From MH13 sp042140245 (GTDB taxonomy: Bacteria > Pseudomonadota > Alphaproteobacteria > Rhizobiales > MH13), in NCBI RefSeq assembly GCF_042140245.1, contig NZ_CP159483.1, positions 434,001 to 498,000 on the forward strand: DNA of 64,000 bases. The letters are read 5' to 3'. This document shows, piece by piece, positions 6,897-15,267 of the stretch. How positions within the stretch are numbered: the stretch's first letter is position 1; every line of letters begins with the position of its first letter. Under the pieces are notes generated by a model. The model was not told the origin of the DNA and searched no databases. It saw nothing but the letters and a program-made list of their open reading frames with translations. Made by a program: the position numbers and the translations under genes.

Positions 6897-8113
6897 TGGC
6901 GGTCTCCTTTGTCAAAGTCTTGAGTTGGACTGGAAGAATGCGGCACGGGTTGCTTGGTCGAACCAGCAAACTCGCCAGCCGACATGAGCGGAACAGAATT
7001 CTCAGCGCTGCGCGGTAAGGTGAGCTTGAACGTGGCCCCTTTGCCATTGCCACCTGGATCAACTGTGAGATCACCACCGTGGTTCTGGGCGATCGATCGG
7101 CTGATCGACAGGCCAAGCCCCATACCGGTCCGTTTGGAGGTGGAGAAGGCTTTGAAGAGCCGTTCGTGCACTTCTTGGGGGATGCCGGGGCCCGAGTCTT
7201 CAATGCTGATGGTCACCGCTTCTGACGAATGGGCGGCGCGAATAACGACTTTTGGATTGGTGCTGCCGCGCACAGCTTCAAAGGCGTTGCGCAAAAGGTT
7301 GACCAGGATCTGCTGCACCTGAACCGGATCGGCTTCGATGGATGGCAATTTCTCCGGCAGGTCAACGGATGTTGCAATGCCTTCGGAGTTGGTCCCAACG
7401 CTGGTCAACTCCAACGTGTCGTCGATCAATGGAGCAAGCGCGACAGACCGGCGGTCTGGCTCGCGTTTCTCAACAAAATGGCGCATGCGCTGGATGATGT
7501 TACCGGCGCGCTCAGCTTCTCGTTTGGCTTTCTCGATAGTCTCGGTGATCATGTGATCTTTCGGGCCATCGCCATTGAGCGCACTGATCCGACGGGTAAC
7601 CGCTTGAAGGTACAGCATCACGGCTGTCAAAGGCTGGTTGAGCTCATGGGCAACCGCTGAGCCCATCTCATCCATGGCCGAAACGCGGGCCAGATGCACA
7701 AGCTCGGCTTGAAGCTGATTGAGGCGACGTTCGACGGCTTTGCGAGGGCGCAAATCGCGCACGATACCAACAAACTGGCGGCCGGCAGGTGTGAGAGCTT
7801 CACCCACGGATAGCTCCAACGGGAAGTCGCTGCCATCGCGATGCTTTCCGCGGACCTCGCGCCCGATGCCGATGATCCGACGTTCGCCGGTTTCCATGTA
7901 GTGGTTCACATAGTCATCATGCTCGTGGGCATACTCATGCGGCATGAGGACGGAGACGTTTTCACCGATAACCTCTTCAGCGGCATAGCCAAACAGCTGT
8001 TCACAGGCTGAATTGAACACAAGGATGCGCATCGCATCGTCAATCAGGATGATTCCATCGACGGCGGTATTGAGGAGGCTATCAAGCCGAACTTCGGAAA
8101 CAGTCTTGGGCAT
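6893..8113 (-). CDS. fixL: Haem-PAS oxygen-sensing histidine kinase FixL (short, soluble form)
   Basis: The product has 406 residues. A single PAS domain (about 8-125) carries the FixL haem features: His65 in EHDDY aligns with the proximal haem ligand, and IIGIGR ends at Arg85, exactly 20 residues later, the spacing of the ligand/O2-sensing Arg pair in Bradyrhizobium FixL. HisKA follows with AHELNQP (phospho-acceptor His156), then an ATPase domain with N-box LLRNAFEA, DSGPGIP and GMGLGLSIS. No membrane helix is seen and there is no second PAS, so it is shorter than the approximately 505-residue rhizobial forms. The Pro/Ser-rich C-terminal tail (about 370-406) is without function clue. Coupled to fixJ. 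Confidence 0.95.
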   Translation of the reverse strand: MPKTVSEVRLDSLLNTAVDGIILIDDAMRILVFNSACEQLFGYAAEEVIGENVSVLMPHEYAHEHDDYVNHYMETGERRIIGIGREVRGKHRDGSDFPLELSVGEALTPAGRQFVGIVRDLRPRKAVERRLNQLQAELVHLARVSAMDEMGSAVAHELNQPLTAVMLYLQAVTRRISALNGDGPKDHMITETIEKAKREAERAGNIIQRMRHFVEKREPDRRSVALAPLIDDTLELTSVGTNSEGIATSVDLPEKLPSIEADPVQVQQILVNLLRNAFEAVRGSTNPKVVIRAAHSSEAVTISIEDSGPGIPQEVHERLFKAFSTSKRTGMGLGLSISRSIAQNHGGDLTVDPGGNGKGATFKLTLPRSAENSVPLMSAGEFAGSTKQPVPHSSSPTQDFDKGDRQ

Positions 8114-8153
8114 CTATGCCTCGTCCACGCCTTACTACGTAGAAATTGGCATA

Positions 8154-8169
8154 TTCAAACCGGTTTGAA
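8154..8169. promoter_or_regulatory. 16-bp perfect palindrome upstream of fixL
   Basis: TTCAAACCGGTTTGAA is a perfect 16-base palindrome in the 79-base gap between the aminotransferase stop and the fixL start, 40 bases before the fixL ATG. Position and symmetry fit an operator for a dimeric regulator. It does not match the FixK consensus. A short hairpin ending the upstream gene is the alternative. Confidence 0.45.
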
Positions 8170-8192
8170 AACATTGATCTAGGGAGAAACCG

Positions 8193-9407
8193 CTAGGCAC
8201 TTATGCTGATCCACCGAGCAATACGCTCAGCCACTTCAGCAATTTGCTCAGGATCGCGGGCGAAGCACATGCGCAAAAACGCCTCTCCACCTGGGCCAAA
8301 CGCTGTGCCGGGCGCCAGCCCAACATCGATCTCATCGACCAGCGTGCGGGCCAATTGTCGCGTGTCCGTTTCGCCCAGCACTTTGAAGAACAAATAAAAG
8401 GCACCATCAGGCGCACTCACTTGCAGGCGGTTCAAGGGCGCGAAGGTTTCCGCCAGCAAGTCGCGATTGGTCGTTGCGCGCGCAATCTGCTCGTCAACAA
8501 AAGCATCACCTTCATTGAGCGCAACAACAGCAGCGCGCTGCATGAAGGCAGCCACACCGGATGTTGAATACTGGATGAGGTTTTCAATGACCTGCCCCAG
8601 TTCCACAGGCGCCTCGATCCAACCAATACGCCAACCGGTCATGGCCCAGTTTTTCGACATGGTGTTCACATAGATCACGCGGGATGAAAGCGGGTCCACG
8701 TCCTTGAAGGACGGCGCACGCTTGGGGTTGGAACCCTGCAAGCCAGCCTCACCAAACACGAAGCGGGCGTAGATTTCATCAGCGATGATCCACAGATCAT
8801 GGCGCTCGGCCAGATCATGGACAGCCTTGAGGGTTTCCAGGTCGGCAACCCAACCAGTCGGGTTGGACGGCGAGTTGATGAAGATTGCTTTGGTTTTTTC
8901 GTCTTTGGCCGCCTCTTCAATGGCGCCCATATCAAGCGTGAACCGCCCATCAACGAAAGGCATGGCAATTTCCAGCACATCAGCGCCTCGCAACCCTGAT
9001 GCCGCAACGATGTTGGGCCATGCAGGAGAAGGGACGATGATCGCATCACCTGGATCGAGAGCGATTTGAAGCGCGATTTGGATGCTCTGCATACCAGAGC
9101 CGGTGACAAAGAATCGTTCGGATTCCAGCGCTTGCCCGGTTAAGCGCTGGGTGTAAGCGGCCAACGCTTCGCGCAACTCGGGCAGCCCGCGCTGCCAAGT
9201 ATAGAACGTCTCACCTTCGGCCAGGCTTTGCGTGGCAGCCTTCCCGATGAAAGCCGGGGTTGGCAGATCACCCTCACCAGCCCAAAGCGGCATCACCCCG
9301 CCTTTGCGACGCCCATAATTCATGATGTCGACAATGCCGCTCTCAGGCGCGCGCAAGGCGATATCGGACAGTGTGGGTGTGGATGATGTTGGTGAGGACG
9401 TCGACAT
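8193..9407 (-). CDS. PLP-dependent class I/II aminotransferase
   Basis: The product has 404 residues from ATG 9407, which has AAAAGG nine bases ahead; a TTG three codons upstream is less likely. It has the fold-type I layout: substrate loop LWAGEGDLPTP, Asn182 in NSPSNPTG, Asp210 in IIADEIYARF, PLP-binding Lys252 in YVNTMSKNWAMTGWRIGW, and Arg in the C-terminal FLRMCFA. These enzymes move an amino group between an amino acid and a 2-oxo acid. The substrate cannot be told; members like this are often annotated as aspartate or aromatic aminotransferases. It precedes fixL in the same direction but has no evident functional link. Confidence 0.9.
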   Translation of the reverse strand: MSTSSPTSSTPTLSDIALRAPESGIVDIMNYGRRKGGVMPLWAGEGDLPTPAFIGKAATQSLAEGETFYTWQRGLPELREALAAYTQRLTGQALESERFFVTGSGMQSIQIALQIALDPGDAIIVPSPAWPNIVAASGLRGADVLEIAMPFVDGRFTLDMGAIEEAAKDEKTKAIFINSPSNPTGWVADLETLKAVHDLAERHDLWIIADEIYARFVFGEAGLQGSNPKRAPSFKDVDPLSSRVIYVNTMSKNWAMTGWRIGWIEAPVELGQVIENLIQYSTSGVAAFMQRAAVVALNEGDAFVDEQIARATTNRDLLAETFAPLNRLQVSAPDGAFYLFFKVLGETDTRQLARTLVDEIDVGLAPGTAFGPGGEAFLRMCFARDPEQIAEVAERIARWISISA

Positions 9408-9457
9408 AAAGAGCAACCTTTTGGGGTGCCACAGCGTGGCAAGGAGGCCAACAAAAT

Positions 9458-9497
9458 CAAGGCGAGCGAACAGGTTATCCTGCCAGCACTCGCCTTG
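9458..9497 (-). terminator. Terminator after mscL
   Basis: On the minus strand CAAGGCGAG (9497-9489) pairs perfectly with CTCGCCTTG (9466-9458) across a 22-base loop and is followed by ATTTTGTT. It begins 55 bases beyond the mscL stop and before the aminotransferase start, so it probably ends the mscL message. Confidence 0.6.
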
Positions 9498-9551
9498 TTT
9501 TGTAGCGCATCACCATAGTCTGGTGACGACACCTTCTGTCGAGCAGATTGA

Positions 9552-9965
9552 CTACTTTTTCAAGAGGTCGCGAATTTCTTCCAGGAGCACTTCCTGTTTG
9601 GGCGGCTCTGCCGGGGCAGCAGGTGCCTCTTCCTCTTTGCGCTTCATGTTGTTCACGCCTTTGACAACAAGGAACAGGATGAACGCAATGATGGTAAAAT
9701 TGACAACGGCTGTGATGAACGAGCCATAGGCGAGGACGGCACCTTGTTCGCGTGCGGCTTCCAGTGTGCCAGCATCCACTGCAGACGACAGGCCAACAAA
9801 ATAGTTGGTGAAATCAAGACCACCGAAAATCGCACCGACGATGGGCATGATCACATCATCGACCATGGAGGAGACGATCGTGCCAAAAGCACCGCCGATG
9901 ATCACACCGATAGCCAAGTCCAGCACACTGCCTTTCATGGCAAATTCTTTGAATTCCTTAAGCAC
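9552..9965 (-). CDS. mscL: Large-conductance mechanosensitive channel
   Basis: The product has 137 residues, the usual MscL size. It opens with MLKEFKEFAMKGSVLDLAIGVIIGGAFG, the conserved amphipathic N-terminal helix and first membrane helix. A loop and a second helix follow (FTIIAFILFLVVKGVNNM), then a charged C-terminal bundle ending in EEIRDLLKK. Homopentamers in the inner membrane open under tension to release solutes during osmotic downshock. It is a single-gene unit, with its own terminator and a 308-base region upstream. Confidence 0.97.
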   Translation of the reverse strand: MLKEFKEFAMKGSVLDLAIGVIIGGAFGTIVSSMVDDVIMPIVGAIFGGLDFTNYFVGLSSAVDAGTLEAAREQGAVLAYGSFITAVVNFTIIAFILFLVVKGVNNMKRKEEEAPAAPAEPPKQEVLLEEIRDLLKK

Positions 9966-10273
9966 GATAAAGGCCCTCCTAAAGGCTCAAGCACGGACCA
10001 CTGATGTGTGGCGCATAAAAAGTGTCGTTGAGTATCTCTGTCTCAGAGTGTTTCTGAGGCCCACGGCGTGCGAGCCCATCGCGATGGGTAACCCAAGGTT
10101 GTGAAACAGGAAAAGCACATTTGCTTTCATAGATCAGCAGCGTTTTGTAACCGGCTGTGCCACTATCAGATCGGCCATTGGTGGCACATCGTGCACCACC
10201 GCTTGCACGCGCGCCTTTCCGGGCGCTAATGTTTGATGCCCGCACCGTTCGGTTGCAGCAGGAGTGACATCGC
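9966..10273. other. Divergent intergenic region between mscL and the hybrid kinase
   Basis: No gene is seen in these 308 bases. The region holds a 14-base palindrome CCCATCGCGATGGG at 10075-10088, directly followed by a GGGTAACCC repeat that shares its last bases, and a shorter repeat CTCTG-TCT-CAGAG near 10036-10048. These are candidate regulatory sites for mscL or the kinase gene. An AGGAG ribosome site precedes the kinase GTG. Confidence 0.5.
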
Positions 10274-13200
10274 GTGGTTCCCAGTTGGCTCGCGCTTGGC
10301 GCCGCCCTTCTCTACATTAGCGCCCTCTTTTGGATCGCCAGCTATGGTGACCGACGGGCCATGGCCACTCCGGTGCGCCCGCCACGCCCAACCCTCTACG
10401 CACTGGCGCTGGCGATCTACTGCACCAGCTGGACCTTCTTTGGATCTGTGGGCTTGGCGGCGGTCAGCGGCTTGGATTTCCTGACAATTTATATCGGCCC
10501 GATCCTTATTCTGACGCTAGGGGCACCGCTGCTACGCCATATTATTGCGCTTTCAAAAGCTGAGCGCATCACATCGGTCGCCGATTTCTTGTCGGCTCGC
10601 TACGGCAAAAATGAACGGGTGGCCGCTCTTGCCGCACTGATCGCTGTGGTTGGCGTTGTTCCCTACATCGCGCTGCAATTGAAGGCCGTCTCCATCTCAG
10701 TGGAGCTGTTCGTCGAAGCGCCTTCTGTGCCCCTCAATCCCACATTTGTCGCCGATATCGCCTTCATTGTTGCAATAGCGATGGCAGCCTTCGCGGTGCT
10801 GTTCGGCACGCGCACCGTCGATACAAGCGAACATCAAGACGGGTTGATGCTTGCTGTGGCCACGGAATCAGTCGTCAAGCTTGTCGCTTTCGTCATTGTC
10901 GGCTTCTTCGTCACCTTCATCATGTTCGATGGGTTTGGTGATCTTTTCACTCAAGCTGCTGACGCTGGCGCTTTGGACGTTGTGACTGGGTCAATTAGCG
11001 GTGGCTCCTTCATCGCCATGACGCTGCTCAGCGCCTTTGCAATCATTTTGCTGCCGCGCCAGTTCCACATCCTGGTGGTGGAGAACAACCATCCTTCTGA
11101 GCTGAGCCGAGCACGCTGGCTATTCCCTGCCTATCTGCTTGCGATCAATGTTTTTGTGGTGCCCATCGCACTGGCCGGCCAAGTGCTGCTCAACGGACAG
11201 GTTGAGCCTGACACCTATGTGCTGCAACTGCCGATGAGCGTGAATGCCGGAGCGATCACACTGATTGGGTTTATTGGTGGTCTGTCAGCTGCCACTGCCA
11301 TGGTTATCGTGGCCAGTGTTGCCCTCTCCATCATGATTTCGAACGATCTCATCATGCCGTTTATCGTGCGACGGCGTGCCGAAGGTGCTCCAGAAGAGCT
11401 TGGGCGGCTGGTTCTCTACATTCGCCGGGTGGCAATCTTCGCTATCCTGCTCCTGTCGTATCTCTACTACCGTGCAGCAGCCGGTACTGCGGCACTGGCT
11501 GAGATAGGGCTTCTCTCGTTCGCAGCGATTGCGCAAATGGCGCCAGCGTTCTTCCTTGGCCTCATCTGGAAGCGCGGCACCGCACGCGGCGCTGTGGCAG
11601 GCATGCTGGCCGGGCTTGGCGTGTGGGCTTACACGCTGCTCATCCCCAACCTCATCAAGGCGGGCGCTCTACCGGCCGACACGTTGGCTGATGGATTGTT
11701 TGGGATCGTGCTTTTGCAGCCCGAACGACTGTTTGGCCTCGACTTCGAACCACTGACCCATGGCGTGTTCTGGAGCCTGATGGCGAACATCGCCACCTAT
11801 TTCATTGTTTCTATTGCGCGCCAGCCAGAGGCGATTGAGCGGCTTCAGGCCCAGGTTTTTGTGCCGACCGATCTTACGCCAACCCCAGCGCTGCGCATGT
11901 CACGCACGCGTGTGACCTTCGCCGAACTGCAAAGCGCTGTGGCGCGCTATCTTGGCGAGCAGCGTACCGACCGCTCGTTCCAGCGCTTTGCGCGCGAACG
12001 CGGTGAGCCGATCCAAAACCAAGGTGAAGCCGACGTTCACGCCCTGCGTTTTGCCGAACAGTTGCTGGCCAGCGCCATTGGTGCAGCCTCGTCACGTCTG
12101 GTGATGACCTTGATGCTGCGACGTCACCAAACCTCCTCACGCGAAGCGATGAAGCTGCTCGATGAGGCGTCCTCGGCCATTCAATACAATCGCGACCTGT
12201 TGCAGACTGCACTCGATCAGGTGCGTCAGGGGATCAGCGTGTTCGACCGCGACCTCAACCTGATCTGCTGGAACCGGCAGTTCCGCGATCTCCTCAATCT
12301 GCCTGCGGAGTTCGGCCAAGTTGGCACATCGCTGCACACGATCCTACGGCACAACGCAGAGCGCGGCGCTTTCGGCAAAGGCAGCCCTTCTGGCCAGGTG
12401 GCAGAACGGGTGGAGCGCATGGTTGTTGACATGTCCACCTTCACCGAGACGCTGCACCCATCGGGTCTTGTGCTTGAGGTGCGCACCAACCCGATGCCTG
12501 ATGGCGGTATCGTGACCACCTACACAGACATCACCGACAGAGAACGCGCTGCTGAAGAGCTGGCGCAGATCAACGAAGAGTTGGAACAGCGGGTTCGCGA
12601 GCGCACCGAAGAGCTGACCCGCGTGAACCAGGAACTGGAACTGGCGCGTCAGGTGGCCGAGAATGCCAATATCTCCAAGACGCGGTTCTTAGCGGCTGCC
12701 AGCCACGACATTTTGCAGCCGCTCAACGCTGCTCGACTGTATGCGTCCACCCTCAATGAAACCGAGATGCCGCCAGACGCGACCAAGTATGCCGCTAACA
12801 TCGACCGGTCACTGGAAGCGGTGGAGGATATTCTTGGGGCACTGCTCGATATCTCCCGCCTTGATGCCGGTGCAATGAAACCCGAACCCTCGGTGTTCGC
12901 GTTGCAAGAACTGTTTGAACAATTGCAGGTGGAGTTCGGCCCGGCGGCGGCTGAAAAAAGTCTTGATCTGCGCTTTGTAAAAACCAGCGTGATGGTGCGT
13001 TCTGATCGCAAGCTCATGAAGCGCCTGTTGCAGAACCTCGTGTCCAATGGCGTGAAGTACACACGTTCTGGCGGGGTCGTTGTGGGTTTGCGTCGCGACG
13101 GCAAAGGCTACCGTGTTGCCGTTTATGACACAGGCATTGGCATGGGGCGGCGTGAACAGCGCCAGGTGTTTGATGAATTCAAGCGCCTCGATGATGGCGC

Positions 13201-13795
13201 ACGAACCGCTGGCGGGTTGGGCCTTGGTCTGTCCATAGTTGATCGTATCGCCGGGGTGCTGGACTTGTCGGTGAGCATTGCCTCACAACCAGGCTCCGGC
13301 TCCTGCTTCAGTGTGAGTGTGCCGCATGTTGCTCGCGCCAGCGTGGACGCAGCTATGGCTATGAACAGCAAAGCAAGCGGCCGACCGAGCCGAGCCCATC
13401 AAACAGACCTCACCGGTGTTATCGTCTGCTGCATCGACAATGAGCCAACGATCCTGGAAGGCATGCGTGGCCTGCTTTCTCGCTGGGGTGCCGTGGCAAT
13501 CACTGGTGCGACCGCTGCCGAGGTTGGCCGCGAGCTGCAAGCACAGGGCGTGGAGCCGGAGATGGTGCTTGCCGATTATCACCTGGATGAAGGCACTGGC
13601 ATCGAAGCGGTGAAAGAGCTGCGCTGGAAGTTCGGCGCCAGCCTGCCAGCCGCCTTGGTAACCGCCGATCGTTCCGTTGAGATGCAGGAGCGGGCTGAAG
13701 CTGCGGGCATCGCGATCTTGAACAAGCCCGTCAAACCGGCTGCGCTCAGGGCGATGGTGGCGCAGTTCCGCGTTGTGCCGGAGGCGGCGGAGTAG
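10274..13795 (+). CDS. Hybrid sensor kinase with N-terminal sodium/solute symporter domain (NahK/ErcS'-like)
   Basis: The product has 1173 residues from GTG 10274, with AGGAG about ten bases upstream. Residues 1-540 form about 13 membrane helices of the sodium:solute symporter family, so the sensor part is a transporter-like module. A PAS-like domain follows (about 645-760; QGISVFDRDLNLICWNRQFRDLL) and a coiled coil (EELEQRVRERTEELTRVNQELE). HisKA carries His811 (AAASHDILQPLN), the ATPase domain has NLVSNGVKYT and GGLGLGLSIV, and a C-terminal receiver has Asp1101 (LADYHLDEG) and Lys in NKPVKP. This architecture matches NahK/ErcS'-type kinases. The convergent LuxR-type regulator at 13950-14627 is a likely partner. 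The signal is unknown. Confidence 0.9.
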   Translation: MVPSWLALGAALLYISALFWIASYGDRRAMATPVRPPRPTLYALALAIYCTSWTFFGSVGLAAVSGLDFLTIYIGPILILTLGAPLLRHIIALSKAERITSVADFLSARYGKNERVAALAALIAVVGVVPYIALQLKAVSISVELFVEAPSVPLNPTFVADIAFIVAIAMAAFAVLFGTRTVDTSEHQDGLMLAVATESVVKLVAFVIVGFFVTFIMFDGFGDLFTQAADAGALDVVTGSISGGSFIAMTLLSAFAIILLPRQFHILVVENNHPSELSRARWLFPAYLLAINVFVVPIALAGQVLLNGQVEPDTYVLQLPMSVNAGAITLIGFIGGLSAATAMVIVASVALSIMISNDLIMPFIVRRRAEGAPEELGRLVLYIRRVAIFAILLLSYLYYRAAAGTAALAEIGLLSFAAIAQMAPAFFLGLIWKRGTARGAVAGMLAGLGVWAYTLLIPNLIKAGALPADTLADGLFGIVLLQPERLFGLDFEPLTHGVFWSLMANIATYFIVSIARQPEAIERLQAQVFVPTDLTPTPALRMSRTRVTFAELQSAVARYLGEQRTDRSFQRFARERGEPIQNQGEADVHALRFAEQLLASAIGAASSRLVMTLMLRRHQTSSREAMKLLDEASSAIQYNRDLLQTALDQVRQGISVFDRDLNLICWNRQFRDLLNLPAEFGQVGTSLHTILRHNAERGAFGKGSPSGQVAERVERMVVDMSTFTETLHPSGLVLEVRTNPMPDGGIVTTYTDITDRERAAEELAQINEELEQRVRERTEELTRVNQELELARQVAENANISKTRFLAAASHDILQPLNAARLYASTLNETEMPPDATKYAANIDRSLEAVEDILGALLDISRLDAGAMKPEPSVFALQELFEQLQVEFGPAAAEKSLDLRFVKTSVMVRSDRKLMKRLLQNLVSNGVKYTRSGGVVVGLRRDGKGYRVAVYDTGIGMGRREQRQVFDEFKRLDDGARTAGGLGLGLSIVDRIAGVLDLSVSIASQPGSGSCFSVSVPHVARASVDAAMAMNSKASGRPSRAHQTDLTGVIVCCIDNEPTILEGMRGLLSRWGAVAITGATAAEVGRELQAQGVEPEMVLADYHLDEGTGIEAVKELRWKFGASLPAALVTADRSVEMQERAEAAGIAILNKPVKPAALRAMVAQFRVVPEAAE

Positions 13796-13913
13796 CGTTT
13801 CTAAAGAGAGGGTGTCTAGCCTGGGCTCCGTGAACCAAGCGCCATGCCTGTAAACCGACGATCCAACTTCAACCTGCGGCGTTCATGCTGAGATGAGCGA
13901 CCGAGAGACTTGG

Positions 13914-13936
13914 ACGGCCGGGTCAAGCCCGGCCGT
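13914..13936. repeat. GC-rich palindromic unit (REP-like or terminator)
   Basis: ACGGCCGGG (13914-13922), loop TCAAG and CCCGGCCGT (13928-13936) form a perfect nine-pair stem between the convergent stops of the hybrid kinase and its LuxR-type neighbour. The unit resembles the GGCCGGG-TCAAG-CCCGGCC repeats scattered through many alphaproteobacterial intergenic regions. No T run follows. I saw no second copy in the window. Confidence 0.6.
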
Positions 13937-13949
13937 GACGATCGTCTGG

Positions 13950-14627
13950 TCAGTGCGCGAGTTCTGCCACAGCTTCTTGCCAGTTGCCCATTTCAATGCG
14001 CGAGGCAGCGATGACGGCTTGGGTGCGGCTTTCCACATTCAACTTCTGCAAGATCGCAGAAACATGTGCTTTTACGGTGGCTTCCGAGACACCCAGCTCA
14101 TAAGCGATTTGTTTGTTGAGCAAGCCCTGGCTTAGCATCATCAAGACGCGCACCTGCTGCGGTGTGAGCGAAGAAAGCCGCTTAGCAAGCGCTGCGGCCT
14201 CATCATCATCGGGCGCATTGGCCAAATCCATGTCCGCTGGCGTCCAGATATCGCCGTCCAAGATCGCTTCGATCCCCGCGGTGATGTCATCCACTGGTAG
14301 AGACTTGGGCATGAAGCCAGCCGCGCCAAAATCAAGTGCCCGGCGGATGATCGCCTGGTCTTCGGTCGCCGATACAATGCAGACCGGAACACCCGGATAC
14401 TGCGCCCGCAGATACATAAGGCCCGAAAAGCCGCGCACGCCCGGCATATTGAGATCGAGCAGAACGAGATCAACATCAGCGTCCGTCTGGAGCTGAGCCG
14501 TTACTTCGTCGATATCGCCGGCCTCAGAGACGCGGGCCTGTTCAAAACGCGAGGCGACGATGGTCTTGAGAGCATCGCGAAACAAGGGGTGATCATCAGC
14601 GATGATAAAGTGGTGCGTGGATGCCAT
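13950..14627 (-). CDS. LuxR/NarL-type two-component response regulator (ErdR-like)
   Basis: The product has 225 residues. The receiver domain (about 5-125) shows Asp11-Asp12 in IIADDHPLF, phospho-acceptor in LVLLDLNMPG and Lys in FMPKSLP. The output domain (about 150-210) has SLTPQQVRVLMMLSQGLLNKQ and GVSEATVKAHVSAILQKL, the NarL/LuxR helix-turn-helix. It should bind DNA as a dimer when phosphorylated. Its position, tail to tail with a transporter-fused hybrid kinase, recalls the ErcS'/ErdR pairing of pseudomonads, where such proteins control alcohol and acetate metabolism; here the target is unknown. Confidence 0.9.
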   Translation of the reverse strand: MASTHHFIIADDHPLFRDALKTIVASRFEQARVSEAGDIDEVTAQLQTDADVDLVLLDLNMPGVRGFSGLMYLRAQYPGVPVCIVSATEDQAIIRRALDFGAAGFMPKSLPVDDITAGIEAILDGDIWTPADMDLANAPDDDEAAALAKRLSSLTPQQVRVLMMLSQGLLNKQIAYELGVSEATVKAHVSAILQKLNVESRTQAVIAASRIEMGNWQEAVAELAH

Positions 14628-14824
14628 GAATGCGCTGCCCTCTTTTTAAAACCCGTGCCCAAAAGTTGGGCGTCCGTCGGCTCCGCCACCGAAACCGGTA
14701 TGGTCATACTCAGGATTGTGACAGTTTTTTCAAGTCATATGCGCAATTGGTAGGTGTATCCCTTATGAAAAACACGCAAGTCAGTTTGGTTCTACAAGCA
14801 AGAAAGCGCAAATATCAGGCACGC

Positions 14825-15157
14825 TTACTGGCTGACTCTGTCTGAGAGGCGTCGCATCAATGATGGCCAGCGCAGAACCAACCAGACCACCGCCAAGACA
14901 TTGCCAAGGAACATCAGCGCGATCACCCAGACGAAACTGGTCGGACGCGCGCCGTCGACCAAAAAGACGAAGGCAGCAAAAATGAAGAAGCCAAGATAAA
15001 GGTCAGCGAGGGAAACCACACCCCATGGGTCAGCAACAATGGCACTGAAGCTCTGCCCAAAATTGGCGTTGAGCGAAGCCCAAACAATCAAAGCCGCCAG
15101 GCCAATGCCCAGAGCGCCAAACACAACACGCCAAAGCAAAGACGATTGATTTTCCAC
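14825..15157 (-). CDS. Small membrane protein, DUF1475-like
   Basis: The product has 110 residues if it starts at GTG 15157; an ATG at 15259 gives 34 more residues with no membrane or family likeness. Three hydrophobic helices are clear (VVFGALGIGLAALIVWASL, DLYLGFFIFAAFVFLVDG, FVWVIALMFLGNVLAVVWLVL), with a basic C-terminus. The pattern DPWGVVSLADLYLGF matches what I recall of DUF1475 membrane proteins, whose function is not known. It is divergent from the esterase gene that begins at 15268. Confidence 0.7.
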   Translation of the reverse strand: MENQSSLLWRVVFGALGIGLAALIVWASLNANFGQSFSAIVADPWGVVSLADLYLGFFIFAAFVFLVDGARPTSFVWVIALMFLGNVLAVVWLVLRWPSLMRRLSDRVSQ

Positions 15158-15267
15158 GAGAAGAAGCCTTTTTGCCGGTTTTCCATAAGGGTTGCATTGT
15201 TTACGAGTGAACCAGTGATTGGTTCGCTCCGTGAACTCGGAACCCAATCGCTTACACAACCAGGTGT

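Noticed and set aside
8193..9407. Aminotransferase as part of the fixLJ operon
   Set aside because: It is on the same strand just upstream, but a 79-base gap with a palindrome separates it from fixL, and its substrate gives no link to oxygen control.
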